From: Flagellimonas allohymeniacidonis
Lineage (GTDB): Bacteria; Bacteroidota; Bacteroidia; Flavobacteriales; Flavobacteriaceae
Direction of reading: 5' to 3'
Assembly (NCBI RefSeq): GCF_004296335.1
Contig: NZ_SGIU01000002.1
Coordinates: 199,882 to 263,881 of the forward strand
DNA length: 64,000 nucleotides
The position numbers and the translations under genes were made by a program. This document shows positions 1-9,217 of the stretch, in pieces; position 1 is the first letter of the stretch, and every line of letters begins with the position of its first letter. Under the pieces are notes generated by a model, which saw nothing but the letters and a program-made list of their open reading frames with translations, did not search any database and had not been told where the DNA came from.

Positions 1-1201
1 ATAATTGCCCACTCAATACCTCTAAAGGATTACTCTCATCAATGTCAATGCTCTCTTCCAAATTTTCACTCTTATTGCTAGCGCTTAGAATTATTCCAAT
101 GGCCATGCAGGTCATCCAAATAGAGGTGCCCCCCATACTGATCAGGGGCAACGGCTGACCTGTAACTGGGAAGAGCTGTACCACCACCGCCATATTGATC
201 AAGGCTTGAAAAACGATGGGTAATCCAACCCCAATGACCAATAACTTTGAAAACACGGTTTTCGCGGAATTGGCCACTACCACTATCCGAAACAGCAGCA
301 ACAAATAGAAAAACAGCAAGGCACCTCCCCCCAATAGACCATACTCTTCAATGATGATGGCAAATATGAAGTCTGAGGTACTTTGTGAAAGCATATTTTT
401 TATAACACTTTTTCCAGCTCCTTTACCAACCACGCCTCCCTCGGCAACGGCAATTTTGGCCAGAGTAAGCTGATGCAAGGCATCTTTATCCGCTTTTTCG
501 GGACTCCAAAAAGTTTCAATTCGTGATTTCCAGGTTCCTGCACGTTGTGGTAGTACATCTGGGGTTTTGAACAGCACAAAAAGAAACATCCCAAAGAGAA
601 CCAAACCTGCTCCTACTATGGTAAGGAGGTATTTTAAGGGATAGCCTCCCAGAAAGCACAATATCAATACCATGAAACAAATGATGGCCGCTGTCGAAAA
701 GTTCTCGGGCAGTATCAACAAAACCACAAGTGCTGTAGGTACCCAAAGTGGCAAAATACTTTCCTTGAATGTGATTTGGATATCCTTGATTTTAGTCAGG
801 TACCGGGCAATCCAAATCATCAGAACCACAGATGCCAAGGTCGAAGTTTGAAAATTCACCCCCACAAATGGAATCTTTATCCATCGATTTGCGGTAACAC
901 CTCCTATTTTGGTTTCAACGGTTAAGGTATATGCCAAAAGAATCAATACTATGGGCAAGGCAATGATGGACAAGCCTTTGAAGTAATGCGTGGGTATGCG
1001 ATGCACCCCATAAATAATCCCAAAGCCTAAAAAGAGGAGTACCCCATGTTTCACCAAGTGTCCTAAGGTGGTACCATCATCATTTACATAGACCAAGTTG
1101 GTACTTGCACTGTACACTGGTAAAAATGAGAAGAGAGCCAAAAGGGCAACTACCCCCCAAATGGCTTTATCTCCTTTCAAATTTTTCAGTAGTGCCAACA
1201 T
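1..1201 (-). CDS. ftsW: Cell division lipid II polymerase FtsW (3' end beyond window)
   Basis: SEDS-family polytopic membrane protein that polymerises septal peptidoglycan with the class B PBP encoded upstream. The frame opens with ATG at 1201 and has no stop down to base 1, so about 400 codons are visible and the C-terminus is cut off. The N-terminus starts MLALLKNLKGDKAIWG and runs into strongly hydrophobic segments; the last visible part is a hydrophilic acidic tail, as expected after the final membrane helix. It begins 3 bases after the murD stop and sits at the normal ftsW place in a dcw cluster. RodA is the only real alternative and is disfavoured by context. Confidence 0.9.
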   Translation of the reverse strand, partial: MLALLKNLKGDKAIWGVVALLALFSFLPVYSASTNLVYVNDDGTTLGHLVKHGVLLFLGFGIIYGVHRIPTHYFKGLSIIALPIVLILLAYTLTVETKIGGVTANRWIKIPFVGVNFQTSTLASVVLMIWIARYLTKIKDIQITFKESILPLWVPTALVVLLILPENFSTAAIICFMVLILCFLGGYPLKYLLTIVGAGLVLFGMFLFVLFKTPDVLPQRAGTWKSRIETFWSPEKADKDALHQLTLAKIAVAEGGVVGKGAGKSVIKNMLSQSTSDFIFAIIIEEYGLLGGGALLFFYLLLLFRIVVVANSAKTVFSKLLVIGVGLPIVFQALINMAVVVQLFPVTGQPLPLISMGGTSIWMTCMAIGIILSASNKSENLEESIDIDESNPLEVLSGQL

Positions 1202-1204
1202 TGA

Positions 1205-2539
1205 CTATAGTTTTTTGATTTCAGCTTTGAATTGATTTCCTCTGTCCTCGTAATTTTCGAAAAGGTCGAAACTGGCACATGCCGGCGATAACAAAACAGC
1301 ATCTCCGCGTTCTCCGATTTTATAGGCCACTTTTACGGCTTCTTCCATGGAGTAGGTTTCGACCATTAGGTCGATTACACTGCCAAAAGCCTCTTTTAGC
1401 TTTGTGTTATCCATCCCCAAACAAATAATGGCCTTTACTTTTTCCCGTACCAAAGGCATAAGCTCGGTATAATCGTTGCCCTTGTCCACTCCCCCAACAA
1501 TCCATACAATGGGTTTTTTTATTCCATCGAGGGCATAATAGGTTGCATTTACGTTGGTTGCCTTGGAATCATTGATGTACTCAACATGGTTGATTTTTAA
1601 AACCTTTTCCAAACGATGCGGAACTCCCTGAAAAGTTTGAATGCTTTTTCGAATAGCCTCCTTGCGCACATTGACCAAAAGCGCGGCCATACTTGCTGCC
1701 ATCGTGTTCTTTACGTTGTGTTGACCTTCCAAGGCCAAAATATCTGTGCTCATTTCCAAGGTTTTATGTTCTACGTTTATCTTTATTGTATCATTTTCAA
1801 GCCATGCTCCTGTCTCCTGTTTCTCTTTCAGAGAGAAGGGCAGTAATTTGGATTGAACGGGGTGCTTTGCAAATCCTTCGCAAATCACTGGGTCGTCGGC
1901 ATCATAAATCAGATAGTCATTTTCATCCTGATTCATCGCTATTCGAAATTTAGAGGCGACATAATTCTCAAATTTGTTTTCATAGCGATCTAAATGATCA
2001 GGCGTAATATTGGTTATCATAGCGATGTGCGGCTTAAACTGAACAATGCCATCCAGTTGAAAGCTGCTGATTTCCAAAACCAGATGTTCATGGCTGGTCT
2101 CTGCAACCATTTTGGCATAACTATCACCAATGTTACCGGCCATTCCCACATTTACTCCTCCATTTTTCAGCAGATGGTAGGTGAGCATCGTTGTTGTGGT
2201 CTTTCCATTACTTCCGGTAATGCCTATGACCAAAGCTTTGGAAAACTTTGAGGCAAATTCCATTTCAGAAATAACCGGAATCCCTTTGGTGATTAATTCT
2301 TGTACCAAGGGCACTTTATCAGGTATACCCGGACTTTTCATGACCAGGTCGGCCGTCAAAATTTTCTCTTTCGAATGTCTTCCCGACTCCCATTCAATCT
2401 CAAAATGTTCAAGAACTTCTTGGTATTTCGGTTGTATTTCCCCTTTATCGGATACAAAAACCTGATACCCTTCTTTTTTTCCTAAAATGGCAGTGCCTAC
2501 ACCGCTCTCGCCTCCACCAAGCACCACCAAAAATGCCAT
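1205..2539 (-). CDS. murD: UDP-N-acetylmuramoylalanine--D-glutamate ligase
   Basis: Cytoplasmic Mur ligase adding D-glutamate to UDP-MurNAc-L-Ala with ATP. The 444-residue length is normal. An N-terminal Rossmann-like part (VVLGGGESGVG near residue 5) is followed by the ATP-binding loop GITGSNGKTTT near residue 105, a central domain with the ITPDHLDRY segment, and a C-terminal domain with NDSKATN and the LLSPACASFDLF motif typical of MurD. It lies between mraY (stop directly before its ATG) and ftsW (3-base gap), so it is translated as part of the dcw operon. Confidence 0.97.
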   Translation of the reverse strand: MAFLVVLGGGESGVGTAILGKKEGYQVFVSDKGEIQPKYQEVLEHFEIEWESGRHSKEKILTADLVMKSPGIPDKVPLVQELITKGIPVISEMEFASKFSKALVIGITGSNGKTTTTMLTYHLLKNGGVNVGMAGNIGDSYAKMVAETSHEHLVLEISSFQLDGIVQFKPHIAMITNITPDHLDRYENKFENYVASKFRIAMNQDENDYLIYDADDPVICEGFAKHPVQSKLLPFSLKEKQETGAWLENDTIKINVEHKTLEMSTDILALEGQHNVKNTMAASMAALLVNVRKEAIRKSIQTFQGVPHRLEKVLKINHVEYINDSKATNVNATYYALDGIKKPIVWIVGGVDKGNDYTELMPLVREKVKAIICLGMDNTKLKEAFGSVIDLMVETYSMEEAVKVAYKIGERGDAVLLSPACASFDLFENYEDRGNQFKAEIKKL

Positions 2540-3760
2540 CTATCTAATTTTCAATGTCACAATGCTTATCACGGCCAACAAGATTCCAATGATCCAAAAT
2601 CGGGTCACAATTTTGCTTTCGTGATATAATTTCTTCTGATAGTGATGATGCAGTGGAGCCATTAAAAAAATGCGTTTTCCTTCCCCATATTTTCTTTTGG
2701 TATGCTTGAAGTAGCCCACTTGAAGCATCACTGATAGTGACTCAGCAAAAAAGATTCCGCATAGAATGGGCAACAACAGTTCTTTGCGCACTATAATGGC
2801 AATGACCGCAATGACCCCTCCGATCGTCAAACTGCCTGTATCGCCCATAAAAACCTGTGCCGGATAGGCATTATACCAAAGAAATCCGACCAAGGCACCT
2901 GCAAACGCAGCAATAAAGACCACCAATTCCCCAGCACGAGGCAGATAGAAAATATCCAGATAGTCCGAAAACTCGATATTACCCGATACCCAGGCGAAAA
3001 TTCCGAGTGTCAATACAATTATTGCCGAAGATCCCGCTGCCAGACCGTCAATTCCATCAGTCAGATTGGCTCCGTTGGAGACCGCCGTGACAATAAGAAT
3101 AACCACTGGAATAAAAATCAACCAGGCATAGTCGGCTACACCTTCACCCGCCCATGAAATCCATTCGGCATAATCCAATTCGTTGTCCTTAAAGAAGGGA
3201 ACATTGGTCCTAACGGACTTCATTTCTTCCCCATATACTTTTTCCACCTTAAAATTTTCAGTGATTCGCGTGGTATCCTTGTCCTTAATAGTAACTTCGG
3301 GATGGAAATAAAGAATGGAGCCGACCAATAGGCCTAAAACCACCTGACCGATAACTTTAAAGCGTCCTTTTAACCCCTTTTTATCCTTCTTGAAAATTTT
3401 GATATAGTCATCAATGAAGCCAATGATGCCCATCCACACGGTGGTTAGAATCAAAAGAATCACATAGATGTTTTTTAGGTCGGCAAACAGCAATACCGGA
3501 ACTAAGGTGGACATGATAATGATCAAGCCGCCCATGGTGGGGGTACCTGCCTTCTGTGTCTGTCCCTCTAAGCCCAAATCTCGGATACTCTCGCCTATTT
3601 GCTTGGCTTGTAGAAAAAGAATGATCCGTTTTCCGTAAACAACAGCAATTAAAAGGGACAACAACACCGCCATAGCAGAACGAAATGTCAGGAACTGAAA
3701 TAGTCCAGCTCCTGGAAGTTGGTATTGTTGCTCTAAATATTCAAACAGATAGTATAGCAT
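2540..3760 (-). CDS. mraY: Phospho-N-acetylmuramoyl-pentapeptide-transferase
   Basis: Integral membrane enzyme transferring phospho-MurNAc-pentapeptide to undecaprenyl phosphate to make lipid I. Many hydrophobic helices are visible, with the family motifs GFIDDYIK (about 120), [12 protein letters not shown] (about 230), MGDTGSL (about 310) and the PLHHHYQ loop near the C-terminus. At 406 residues it is longer than the roughly 360 of E. coli; the extra length is a hydrophilic insert at about residues 155-205, which I regard as usual in Bacteroidota. Its stop abuts the murD start and it starts 6 bases after murE. Confidence 0.97.
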   Translation of the reverse strand: MLYYLFEYLEQQYQLPGAGLFQFLTFRSAMAVLLSLLIAVVYGKRIILFLQAKQIGESIRDLGLEGQTQKAGTPTMGGLIIIMSTLVPVLLFADLKNIYVILLILTTVWMGIIGFIDDYIKIFKKDKKGLKGRFKVIGQVVLGLLVGSILYFHPEVTIKDKDTTRITENFKVEKVYGEEMKSVRTNVPFFKDNELDYAEWISWAGEGVADYAWLIFIPVVILIVTAVSNGANLTDGIDGLAAGSSAIIVLTLGIFAWVSGNIEFSDYLDIFYLPRAGELVVFIAAFAGALVGFLWYNAYPAQVFMGDTGSLTIGGVIAVIAIIVRKELLLPILCGIFFAESLSVMLQVGYFKHTKRKYGEGKRIFLMAPLHHHYQKKLYHESKIVTRFWIIGILLAVISIVTLKIR

Positions 3761-3766
3761 CTACTT

Positions 3767-5230
3767 TTATTTATTCAAGTTGGTCAGTGCCTTTTGTACT
3801 TCTTCAAAATCATCAAAATCTACCCGCACACCCATAGTCTCTTGATAGGCTTCATGCCCTTTCCCGGCCACCAATATGATATCTGTGGAAGCCGCCAATT
3901 TGCAAGCTGTTTTTATGGCCTGGCGTCTATCTTCAATGGATAATATTTTGTTTGAGTTTTGAGGTTCCACCCCAGCCTCCATTTCCTTAATGATCTCCAT
4001 CGGTGGCTCTGAGCGAGGGTTATCTGATGTGAAAATGGCCTGATCGCTCATTTCGGATGCGATATGACCCATAACCGGACGCTTCGACTTATCTCGGTCA
4101 CCACCACACCCCACTACGGTGATGACGTTTTCATTTCCAGTCCTCAATGCATTGATGGTAATCAATACATTTTTGAGTGCATCCGGTGTATGGGCATAAT
4201 CAACAATAGCCGTTATCTTGTTTTTTGATATGAAATACTGAAATCTTCCATCCACAGTTTCAAGCTCGCTTATCAGCTGCAGGATTTCCATTTTTTCCAA
4301 TCCCAAAATGTGAGCTGTGGCATAGATCGCCAAAAGGTTATAGGCGTTGAAATCACCAATTAGTTTGGTCCATAGCTCGTTATCATCAATTTTCAACAGT
4401 TGTCCACTAAACTGTTTTTCCAATATCTGGCCTCGAAAATCTGCGTAAGATTTAAGGCCATAAGTAAGTTTTTTTGCTTTGGTGTTTTGCAGCATTACGC
4501 CGCCGTTTTTGTCGTCAGAATTGCTAAGGGCAAATGCCGTTTTAGGTAGGTCGTCAAAAAGCTTTTTCTTGGTGTCCCTGTACTCTGCGAATGTTTTGTG
4601 GTAATCGAGGTGATCATGGGACAGATTGGTGAAAATTGCTCCTGCAAAGTGCAAACCTTCCGTCCTCTTTTGGTGAATGCCGTGTGAACTGGCCTCCATA
4701 AAGCAGAATTCTACCCCCTCCTCATTCATCAACGATAGGTACCGATTAATTGCCAAAACATCGGGAGTCGTATGGGTAGCGGGGTACTCTTGATCATCAA
4801 CCATAACTTTAATGGTGGAAAGAAGCCCCACCTTATACCCAGCATTTTTAAAAAGGTTATACAACAGGGTAGAAACGGTAGTCTTACCATTGGTTCCAGT
4901 AACGCCAACAAGTTTCAGGTTTTTAGAAGGACTGTCATAGTAGTTGTTGGCCATAATGGCCAAGGCACTATTACTGTTGGAAACTTTTAAATAGGTGACG
5001 CCATTGACCAGTAGCTCAGGAAATTCCTCACATATGACCGCTTTGGCACCAGACTCCACAGCTTTTGAAATATACTTGTGCCCATCGGTCAAGATTCCAC
5101 GAATTGCCACAAAAACATCATCCATCTCAACATTTCTAGAGTCAAAATGGATTTGGTTGACCATTACATTTGTGTTTCCACTAACTGCGGTCAGGCTTAC
5201 CCCGTATAATATGTCCTTTAATAGATTCAT
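3767..5230 (-). CDS. murE: UDP-MurNAc-tripeptide synthetase, meso-DAP type
   Basis: Mur ligase adding the third stem-peptide residue. The protein has 487 residues, with the ATP loop GVTGTNGKTT at 109-118, HTTPD at 153-157 and the specificity motif DNPR at 403-406. DNPR (its Arg406) marks meso-diaminopimelate ligases rather than lysine-adding ones, so the peptidoglycan should be of A1-gamma DAP type. The ATG overlaps the upstream ftsI stop by 4 bases (ATGA), which suggests translational coupling. Confidence 0.97.
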   Translation of the reverse strand: MNLLKDILYGVSLTAVSGNTNVMVNQIHFDSRNVEMDDVFVAIRGILTDGHKYISKAVESGAKAVICEEFPELLVNGVTYLKVSNSNSALAIMANNYYDSPSKNLKLVGVTGTNGKTTVSTLLYNLFKNAGYKVGLLSTIKVMVDDQEYPATHTTPDVLAINRYLSLMNEEGVEFCFMEASSHGIHQKRTEGLHFAGAIFTNLSHDHLDYHKTFAEYRDTKKKLFDDLPKTAFALSNSDDKNGGVMLQNTKAKKLTYGLKSYADFRGQILEKQFSGQLLKIDDNELWTKLIGDFNAYNLLAIYATAHILGLEKMEILQLISELETVDGRFQYFISKNKITAIVDYAHTPDALKNVLITINALRTGNENVITVVGCGGDRDKSKRPVMGHIASEMSDQAIFTSDNPRSEPPMEIIKEMEAGVEPQNSNKILSIEDRRQAIKTACKLAASTDIILVAGKGHEAYQETMGVRVDFDDFEEVQKALTNLNK

Positions 5231-7236
5231 GAAAGTTCCAACACTATTTTTCTGACCTTTTGTATTTCCGTTCCTGCATTAACTGATTGGTTTTTCACCT
5301 TTCCATTGCCCCGTATTTCAACTTGAATACCAAGATTCTCGAGGAGAGAAACCGCATCCATACCGCTCATACCTTTCAAATTTGGGATGGTATTATGCTT
5401 TTTTTGAGCATGGGCGAAATAACGTTGATAGGCCTCATCCAAATGCTGGATTTCCTTTGTTTCCCCGTTCACCTCATCCACTACCGGCGAGGAGGTATAA
5501 ATTTTTTGTGCCATTGATTTAAAAACAGGGCCTGAGACATCGGCTCCATAGTACCCTACGCTTTTATCGGGTTCGTGAATAACCACAATGCAAGAATATT
5601 TGGGATTGTCCGCAGGGAAATACCCCACGAAGGAAGAGATGTAAGCCAACTTTTCAGGATCTTTTGCCACATAATTCTTCTGACATGTTCCCGTTTTTCC
5701 TGCCATGCTAAAATTCTTGGAATAGAGATCATGACCGGTGCCGTATTTCTTTTCGACTACATCCTTCAACAGTTGTTGTACCTTTTTCACAGTTCCATCT
5801 GAACAAATGGTGGGATTGATGATTTTCTTATCGAACCGCTTCACCACCTTACTACCTTCCCTTACGGCTTTTATGAGTCTAGGTTTTATGAAAATCCCGT
5901 CATTGGCAATGGCATTGTAGAAAGCCAACGTTTGCAAGGGTGTCATTGAAACTTCATAGCCATGGGACATCCAAGCCAATGAAATTCCAGACCAACCCTT
6001 GTCTCCCGGGTATCGCAGCACAGGTTCACCCTCTCCAATAATGGGAAGTTCGAGTTTTTTATGTAGGCCCATATTCATTAACCGGCTTACAAACTTTTCA
6101 GGTTGCTCTTTATAATTTTCATGAATGATCTTGGCAAAAGCAGTGTTGGATGAAACCGCAAAAGCTTCGGAAACCGATATTTTTCCATAGCCGCCCCATT
6201 TAGAGTCCTTTACGGTTCGGTCATATACGCGATACCTCCCTTTTTCGGTATCCACGACCGTACTAGTATCCACCACCTTGTCCTCCAAAGCCGCAATCAG
6301 CGACATCAATTTGAAGGTCGAACCGGGTTCATGCGATTCCCCAACAGCATAGTTTAGCTTTTCATAGTATTTGCCTTCCGAGGTTCTTCCTAAATTGGAA
6401 ATGGCCTTTATTTCTCCTGTTTTTGTCTCCATGACCACCACGCTTCCATGGTCGGCCTTATATTTCTCCAATTGGCCCAACAATGCATGGTGCGCAATGT
6501 CTTGAATATTGATATCGATGGTTGACACCACATCTTGACCATCTTGAGGCTCAACAATATTGTCCAAGCCAACAGGCTTCCATTGGCCTTTAGCAATCTT
6601 CTGTTTAAGTCTTTTGCCTTCCTTTCCTCGCAGATAGTGCTCTCCAAAAGCCCCATCCAAGCCCACTCGAGTGAAATAACCGTTTTCGTCAACACGCTCA
6701 TAGCCGATGCTGCGTGCCGCCATTTTCCCCAAGGGATATTCGCGAACCACTCTGTGGGTTTCGATAAATCCACCTTTGTATGGGCCCAATCCAAAAAGTG
6801 GAAATTGTTTTATTCGGACGTAATCCAAATAGTCCACGTTGCGAGCCACCAATTTGTAACGGTTTCCGTTGGCCCTAGCCTTTCTGAACAGTTGTCGGTA
6901 ATACGAGGAAGGCTTGCCGAACAGACTCCCCAACGAATCGGATAGAGCTGGAACGTACGCCTCAAAGTTTTCTTGGGAAACCGTCTTGGCGTCGAAACGA
7001 ATCTCATATTTTGGTACAGAAGCGGCCAACAGACTTCCATCCTCCGAATAAAGATTCCCACGATTGGGTTCAATAGTGAACATTTTTTCGGTCTTGTTCA
7101 AAGCCAACTGCTTATAGTCCTCCCCTTTGATCATTTGGATATCGACCAACTTGAACACAATGGCCGCAGAAAACACGAAAAGTGCACCTGCCACCAAGTA
7201 CAATCGATTCATGATATTTTTTTCCGAAATCGCCAT
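5227..7236 (-). CDS. ftsI: Class B penicillin-binding protein with PASTA domain (FtsI/PBP3-like)
   Basis: Septal transpeptidase that cross-links new peptidoglycan. One N-terminal membrane helix lies at about 12-33 and the dimerisation domain at about 50-230. The catalytic motifs are all present: SxxK (S306-T-F-K309), SxN (S362-S-N364) and KTG (K514-T-G516). Residues about 610-669 form a C-terminal PASTA domain, also seen in SpoVD-type PBPs and usual in Bacteroidota FtsI. It follows the FtsL-like gene with a one-base stop/start overlap and precedes murE, the canonical dcw order. Confidence 0.95.
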   Translation of the reverse strand: MAISEKNIMNRLYLVAGALFVFSAAIVFKLVDIQMIKGEDYKQLALNKTEKMFTIEPNRGNLYSEDGSLLAASVPKYEIRFDAKTVSQENFEAYVPALSDSLGSLFGKPSSYYRQLFRKARANGNRYKLVARNVDYLDYVRIKQFPLFGLGPYKGGFIETHRVVREYPLGKMAARSIGYERVDENGYFTRVGLDGAFGEHYLRGKEGKRLKQKIAKGQWKPVGLDNIVEPQDGQDVVSTIDINIQDIAHHALLGQLEKYKADHGSVVVMETKTGEIKAISNLGRTSEGKYYEKLNYAVGESHEPGSTFKLMSLIAALEDKVVDTSTVVDTEKGRYRVYDRTVKDSKWGGYGKISVSEAFAVSSNTAFAKIIHENYKEQPEKFVSRLMNMGLHKKLELPIIGEGEPVLRYPGDKGWSGISLAWMSHGYEVSMTPLQTLAFYNAIANDGIFIKPRLIKAVREGSKVVKRFDKKIINPTICSDGTVKKVQQLLKDVVEKKYGTGHDLYSKNFSMAGKTGTCQKNYVAKDPEKLAYISSFVGYFPADNPKYSCIVVIHEPDKSVGYYGADVSGPVFKSMAQKIYTSSPVVDEVNGETKEIQHLDEAYQRYFAHAQKKHNTIPNLKGMSGMDAVSLLENLGIQVEIRGNGKVKNQSVNAGTEIQKVRKIVLELS

Positions 7237-7553
7237 TATTCTTCAGATTTAACTTTGATTTTTTTTGGAGGATTTATGGATGGCTTAAGTCCAGCATTGG
7301 ATAAGGACTCGCGAATGGAGGATTCCAACCTCATCTGCTGCACCGTTGATCGACCTTCGACGAACTCACTTCTAAGTTTTCTAACTTCTTCATTTAGGGC
7401 TGCTATCTCGTGGACTTTTTTATCGGCATAGTGACTACTGGAAATCATAAGAGCCGCCAAAAAAGAGGCAAACAAAAGAAACATCCAGTTTTTTGGGGCA
7501 TCTCCGCTCACCAAAAACTTTCCTTTTAAAATGTCCAATAATCCCCTTTTCAT
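7236..7553 (-). CDS. FtsL-like division protein
   Basis: Small bitopic protein of 105 residues with a cytoplasmic N-terminus (about 1-23), one membrane helix (about 24-43) and a charged heptad-like stretch (about 48-80) that looks like a short coiled coil. Size, topology and position between rsmH and ftsI match FtsL, which bridges FtsB/FtsQ and FtsWI at the septum. FtsL is too divergent to call by sequence alone, so the assignment is mainly positional. The C-terminus is lysine and proline rich. Confidence 0.8.
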   Translation of the reverse strand: MKRGLLDILKGKFLVSGDAPKNWMFLLFASFLAALMISSSHYADKKVHEIAALNEEVRKLRSEFVEGRSTVQQMRLESSIRESLSNAGLKPSINPPKKIKVKSEE

Positions 7554-7605
7554 TTCGTGTTCTTCCTGTTATGTGCCTTAATCGATACTGCGTTGAATTT
7601 TGATT

Positions 7606-8508
7606 TCAAATTCGTTCAGCCACTCTAAGCTTAGCACTTCGGGCCCTACTGTTCCCTGCTATTTCTTCTGCTGATGGAACCACAAGGCCACCTATTTTTT
7701 TCAACGGCACATCCACATTGCCGAAAAAATCTTTTTCCGCAGCGCCCTCAAACTTGCCATCGCGAATAAATCGTTTAACCAAGCGATCTTCCAAAGAATG
7801 GTAGCTGATAACACTGAGCCTTCCGCCTTTTTTCAAAATCTTTGGAACTTGAAGAAGAAACTCCTTAAGCACTTCGATTTCTTGATTGACCTCAATACGG
7901 ATGGCTTGATAAATCTGCGCCAGAACTTTGTTCTCCTTTCCTTTTGGTAGAAATGGAGCCAATATCTGCTTTAGTTGCTGTGTGGTGCGTATGGGTTCGG
8001 ATTTTCTGCTTTGTACAATCATCTCAGCTATTGGCCTGGCCTTTCGTAATTCCCCATAATGAAAAAGTACCCCGGCCAAGTCATCTTGTGGATAGGTGTT
8101 CACCACCTCATATGCAGATAAATCATGGCTCTGGTTCATACGCATGTCCAAATCAGCATCGAACCGTATGGAAAAACCACGTTCAGCTTTGTCGAACTGA
8201 TGCGAGGAAACCCCAAAATCTGCCAAGATTCCATCAACTTCATGAATGCCATAGAACTTCAAGAATTGGTTGAGGTATCTAAAGTTTTGATTGATCAATT
8301 GAAACCTAGCATCGTCAATCGCATTGACCAAGGCGTCCTCGTCTTGGTCAAAAGCAAATAACTTTCCGTTTTCCCCCAACCGCTTCAATATTTCATTGGA
8401 GTGTCCACCACCACCAAAGGTGACATCCACATACACTCCATCATGTTTTATATTCAATCCGTCAACCGACTCTTGCAAGAGCACCGGATTGTGATATTCC
8501 CTAGTCAT
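7606..8508 (-). CDS. rsmH: 16S rRNA (cytosine(1402)-N4)-methyltransferase
   Basis: SAM-dependent methyltransferase (MraW) that modifies C1402 in the 16S rRNA P-site. The start chosen is the ATG at 8508 giving MTREYHNPVLL, rather than a TTG three codons upstream, because family members begin this way. The SAM-binding motif DVTFGGGGHS lies near residue 30, the ADFGVSSHQ segment near 100, and the C-terminal SYHSLEDRLVK and RSAKLR motifs are intact. The start overlaps the mraZ stop by 8 bases. A 52-base gap separates it from the FtsL-like gene. Confidence 0.97.
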   Translation of the reverse strand: MTREYHNPVLLQESVDGLNIKHDGVYVDVTFGGGGHSNEILKRLGENGKLFAFDQDEDALVNAIDDARFQLINQNFRYLNQFLKFYGIHEVDGILADFGVSSHQFDKAERGFSIRFDADLDMRMNQSHDLSAYEVVNTYPQDDLAGVLFHYGELRKARPIAEMIVQSRKSEPIRTTQQLKQILAPFLPKGKENKVLAQIYQAIRIEVNQEIEVLKEFLLQVPKILKKGGRLSVISYHSLEDRLVKRFIRDGKFEGAAEKDFFGNVDVPLKKIGGLVVPSAEEIAGNSRARSAKLRVAERI

Positions 8509-8956
8509 CGTCAGCAAAAATCTCTTCTGCTAAATCTGCATAGTCCTTCTCGCCATCAGCCAGCACTTTTTCGTACTTCTGCTTATTCCAGATCTCAATC
8601 TTGTCAAAAACCGCATTGAGCACGACTTCCTTTTCAATCTCCGCATAGTCCGCAAGATTTTTAGGAATCTGAAGCCGCCCTGTATCACCATCAATGGCAA
8701 CCTCTTTCATGCCTGCCACAAAATTTCTCACGAAGGCATCGTACTTGCGATTGATCTTGCCCTTCTTCTTCACCTTCTCCATCAATACATCAAATTCAAC
8801 TTTGGGATATAGTTCCAAACATTGCTGAAAAACAGATCTCTTGATAACAAATCCATCTTTTAGAACAGGTAATAACTGATTCTTTAGGGAAATAGGTAAA
8901 ATCACCCTTCCTTTGGTGTCAGCTTTACAATCATGTTGTCCAATGATATGGGTCAC
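8501..8956 (-). CDS. mraZ: Transcriptional regulator MraZ
   Basis: DNA-binding protein with two SpoVT/AbrB-like domains that regulates its own dcw operon. The 151 residues show the duplicated pattern: HDCKADTKGRVILP near the N-terminus and DGDTGRLQIPKNL in the second half. The start codon is GTG at 8956 (VTHIIGQHDCK); no better ATG is near. It is the first gene of the dcw operon and is preceded by an array of GTGGA boxes that is very probably its own operator. Confidence 0.95.
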   Translation of the reverse strand: MTHIIGQHDCKADTKGRVILPISLKNQLLPVLKDGFVIKRSVFQQCLELYPKVEFDVLMEKVKKKGKINRKYDAFVRNFVAGMKEVAIDGDTGRLQIPKNLADYAEIEKEVVLNAVFDKIEIWNKQKYEKVLADGEKDYADLAEEIFADDD

Positions 8957-8985
8957 TAGAAATCAATTGGTTAGAAACTATAACT

Positions 8986-8993
8986 CAAATATA
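8986..8993 (-). promoter_or_regulatory. mraZ promoter, -7 element
   Basis: On the minus strand this reads TATATTTG, a full match to the Bacteroidota -7 consensus TAnnTTTG. It would give a short 5' UTR of about 20-25 bases before the GTG at 8956. No TTG is seen at the usual -33 distance; that space is filled by the GTGGA boxes. Confidence 0.7.
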
Positions 8994-9004
8994 TAGATTT
9001 TATT

Positions 9005-9049
9005 TCCACATTTCTCCACTCAGCTCCACTTTTGTTAATAAAAATCCAC
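9005..9049 (-). promoter_or_regulatory. MraZ operator: four GTGGA boxes on a 10-bp register
   Basis: GTGGA occurs on the minus strand at 9005-9009, 9015-9019, 9025-9029 and 9045-9049, with starts exactly 10 or 20 bp apart. The fourth register position (9035-9039) has lost the box. In other bacteria MraZ binds direct TGGGN-type repeats with 5-base spacers upstream of mraZ; this array has the same geometry with a GTGGA variant. It lies 12-56 bp upstream of the -7 element, over the -33 region, so binding would block RNA polymerase. Confidence 0.8.
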
Positions 9050-9184
9050 TTTTATCGATGAAATACAGGAACCCTTCCATTAAATGCGTTTTTCCATCAA
9101 AAGGTTTCGGTTTACGCAGAAATGGTTTTTAAAGGGCATCTTTTTGACCTAGCCCGAGCCCAAATCTTTATGATATGAATTGCC

Positions 9185-9192
9185 TATATTTG
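9185..9192 (+). promoter_or_regulatory. Promoter -7 element for the hydrolase-engB unit
   Basis: TATATTTG matches TAnnTTTG exactly, 25 bases before the ATG at 9218. It is divergent from the mraZ promoter; the 261-base gap 8957-9217 thus holds two promoters and the MraZ boxes, and nothing else I can recognise. Confidence 0.6.
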
Positions 9193-9217
9193 CCCTCCGA
9201 GTACCAACTAACTTTAG

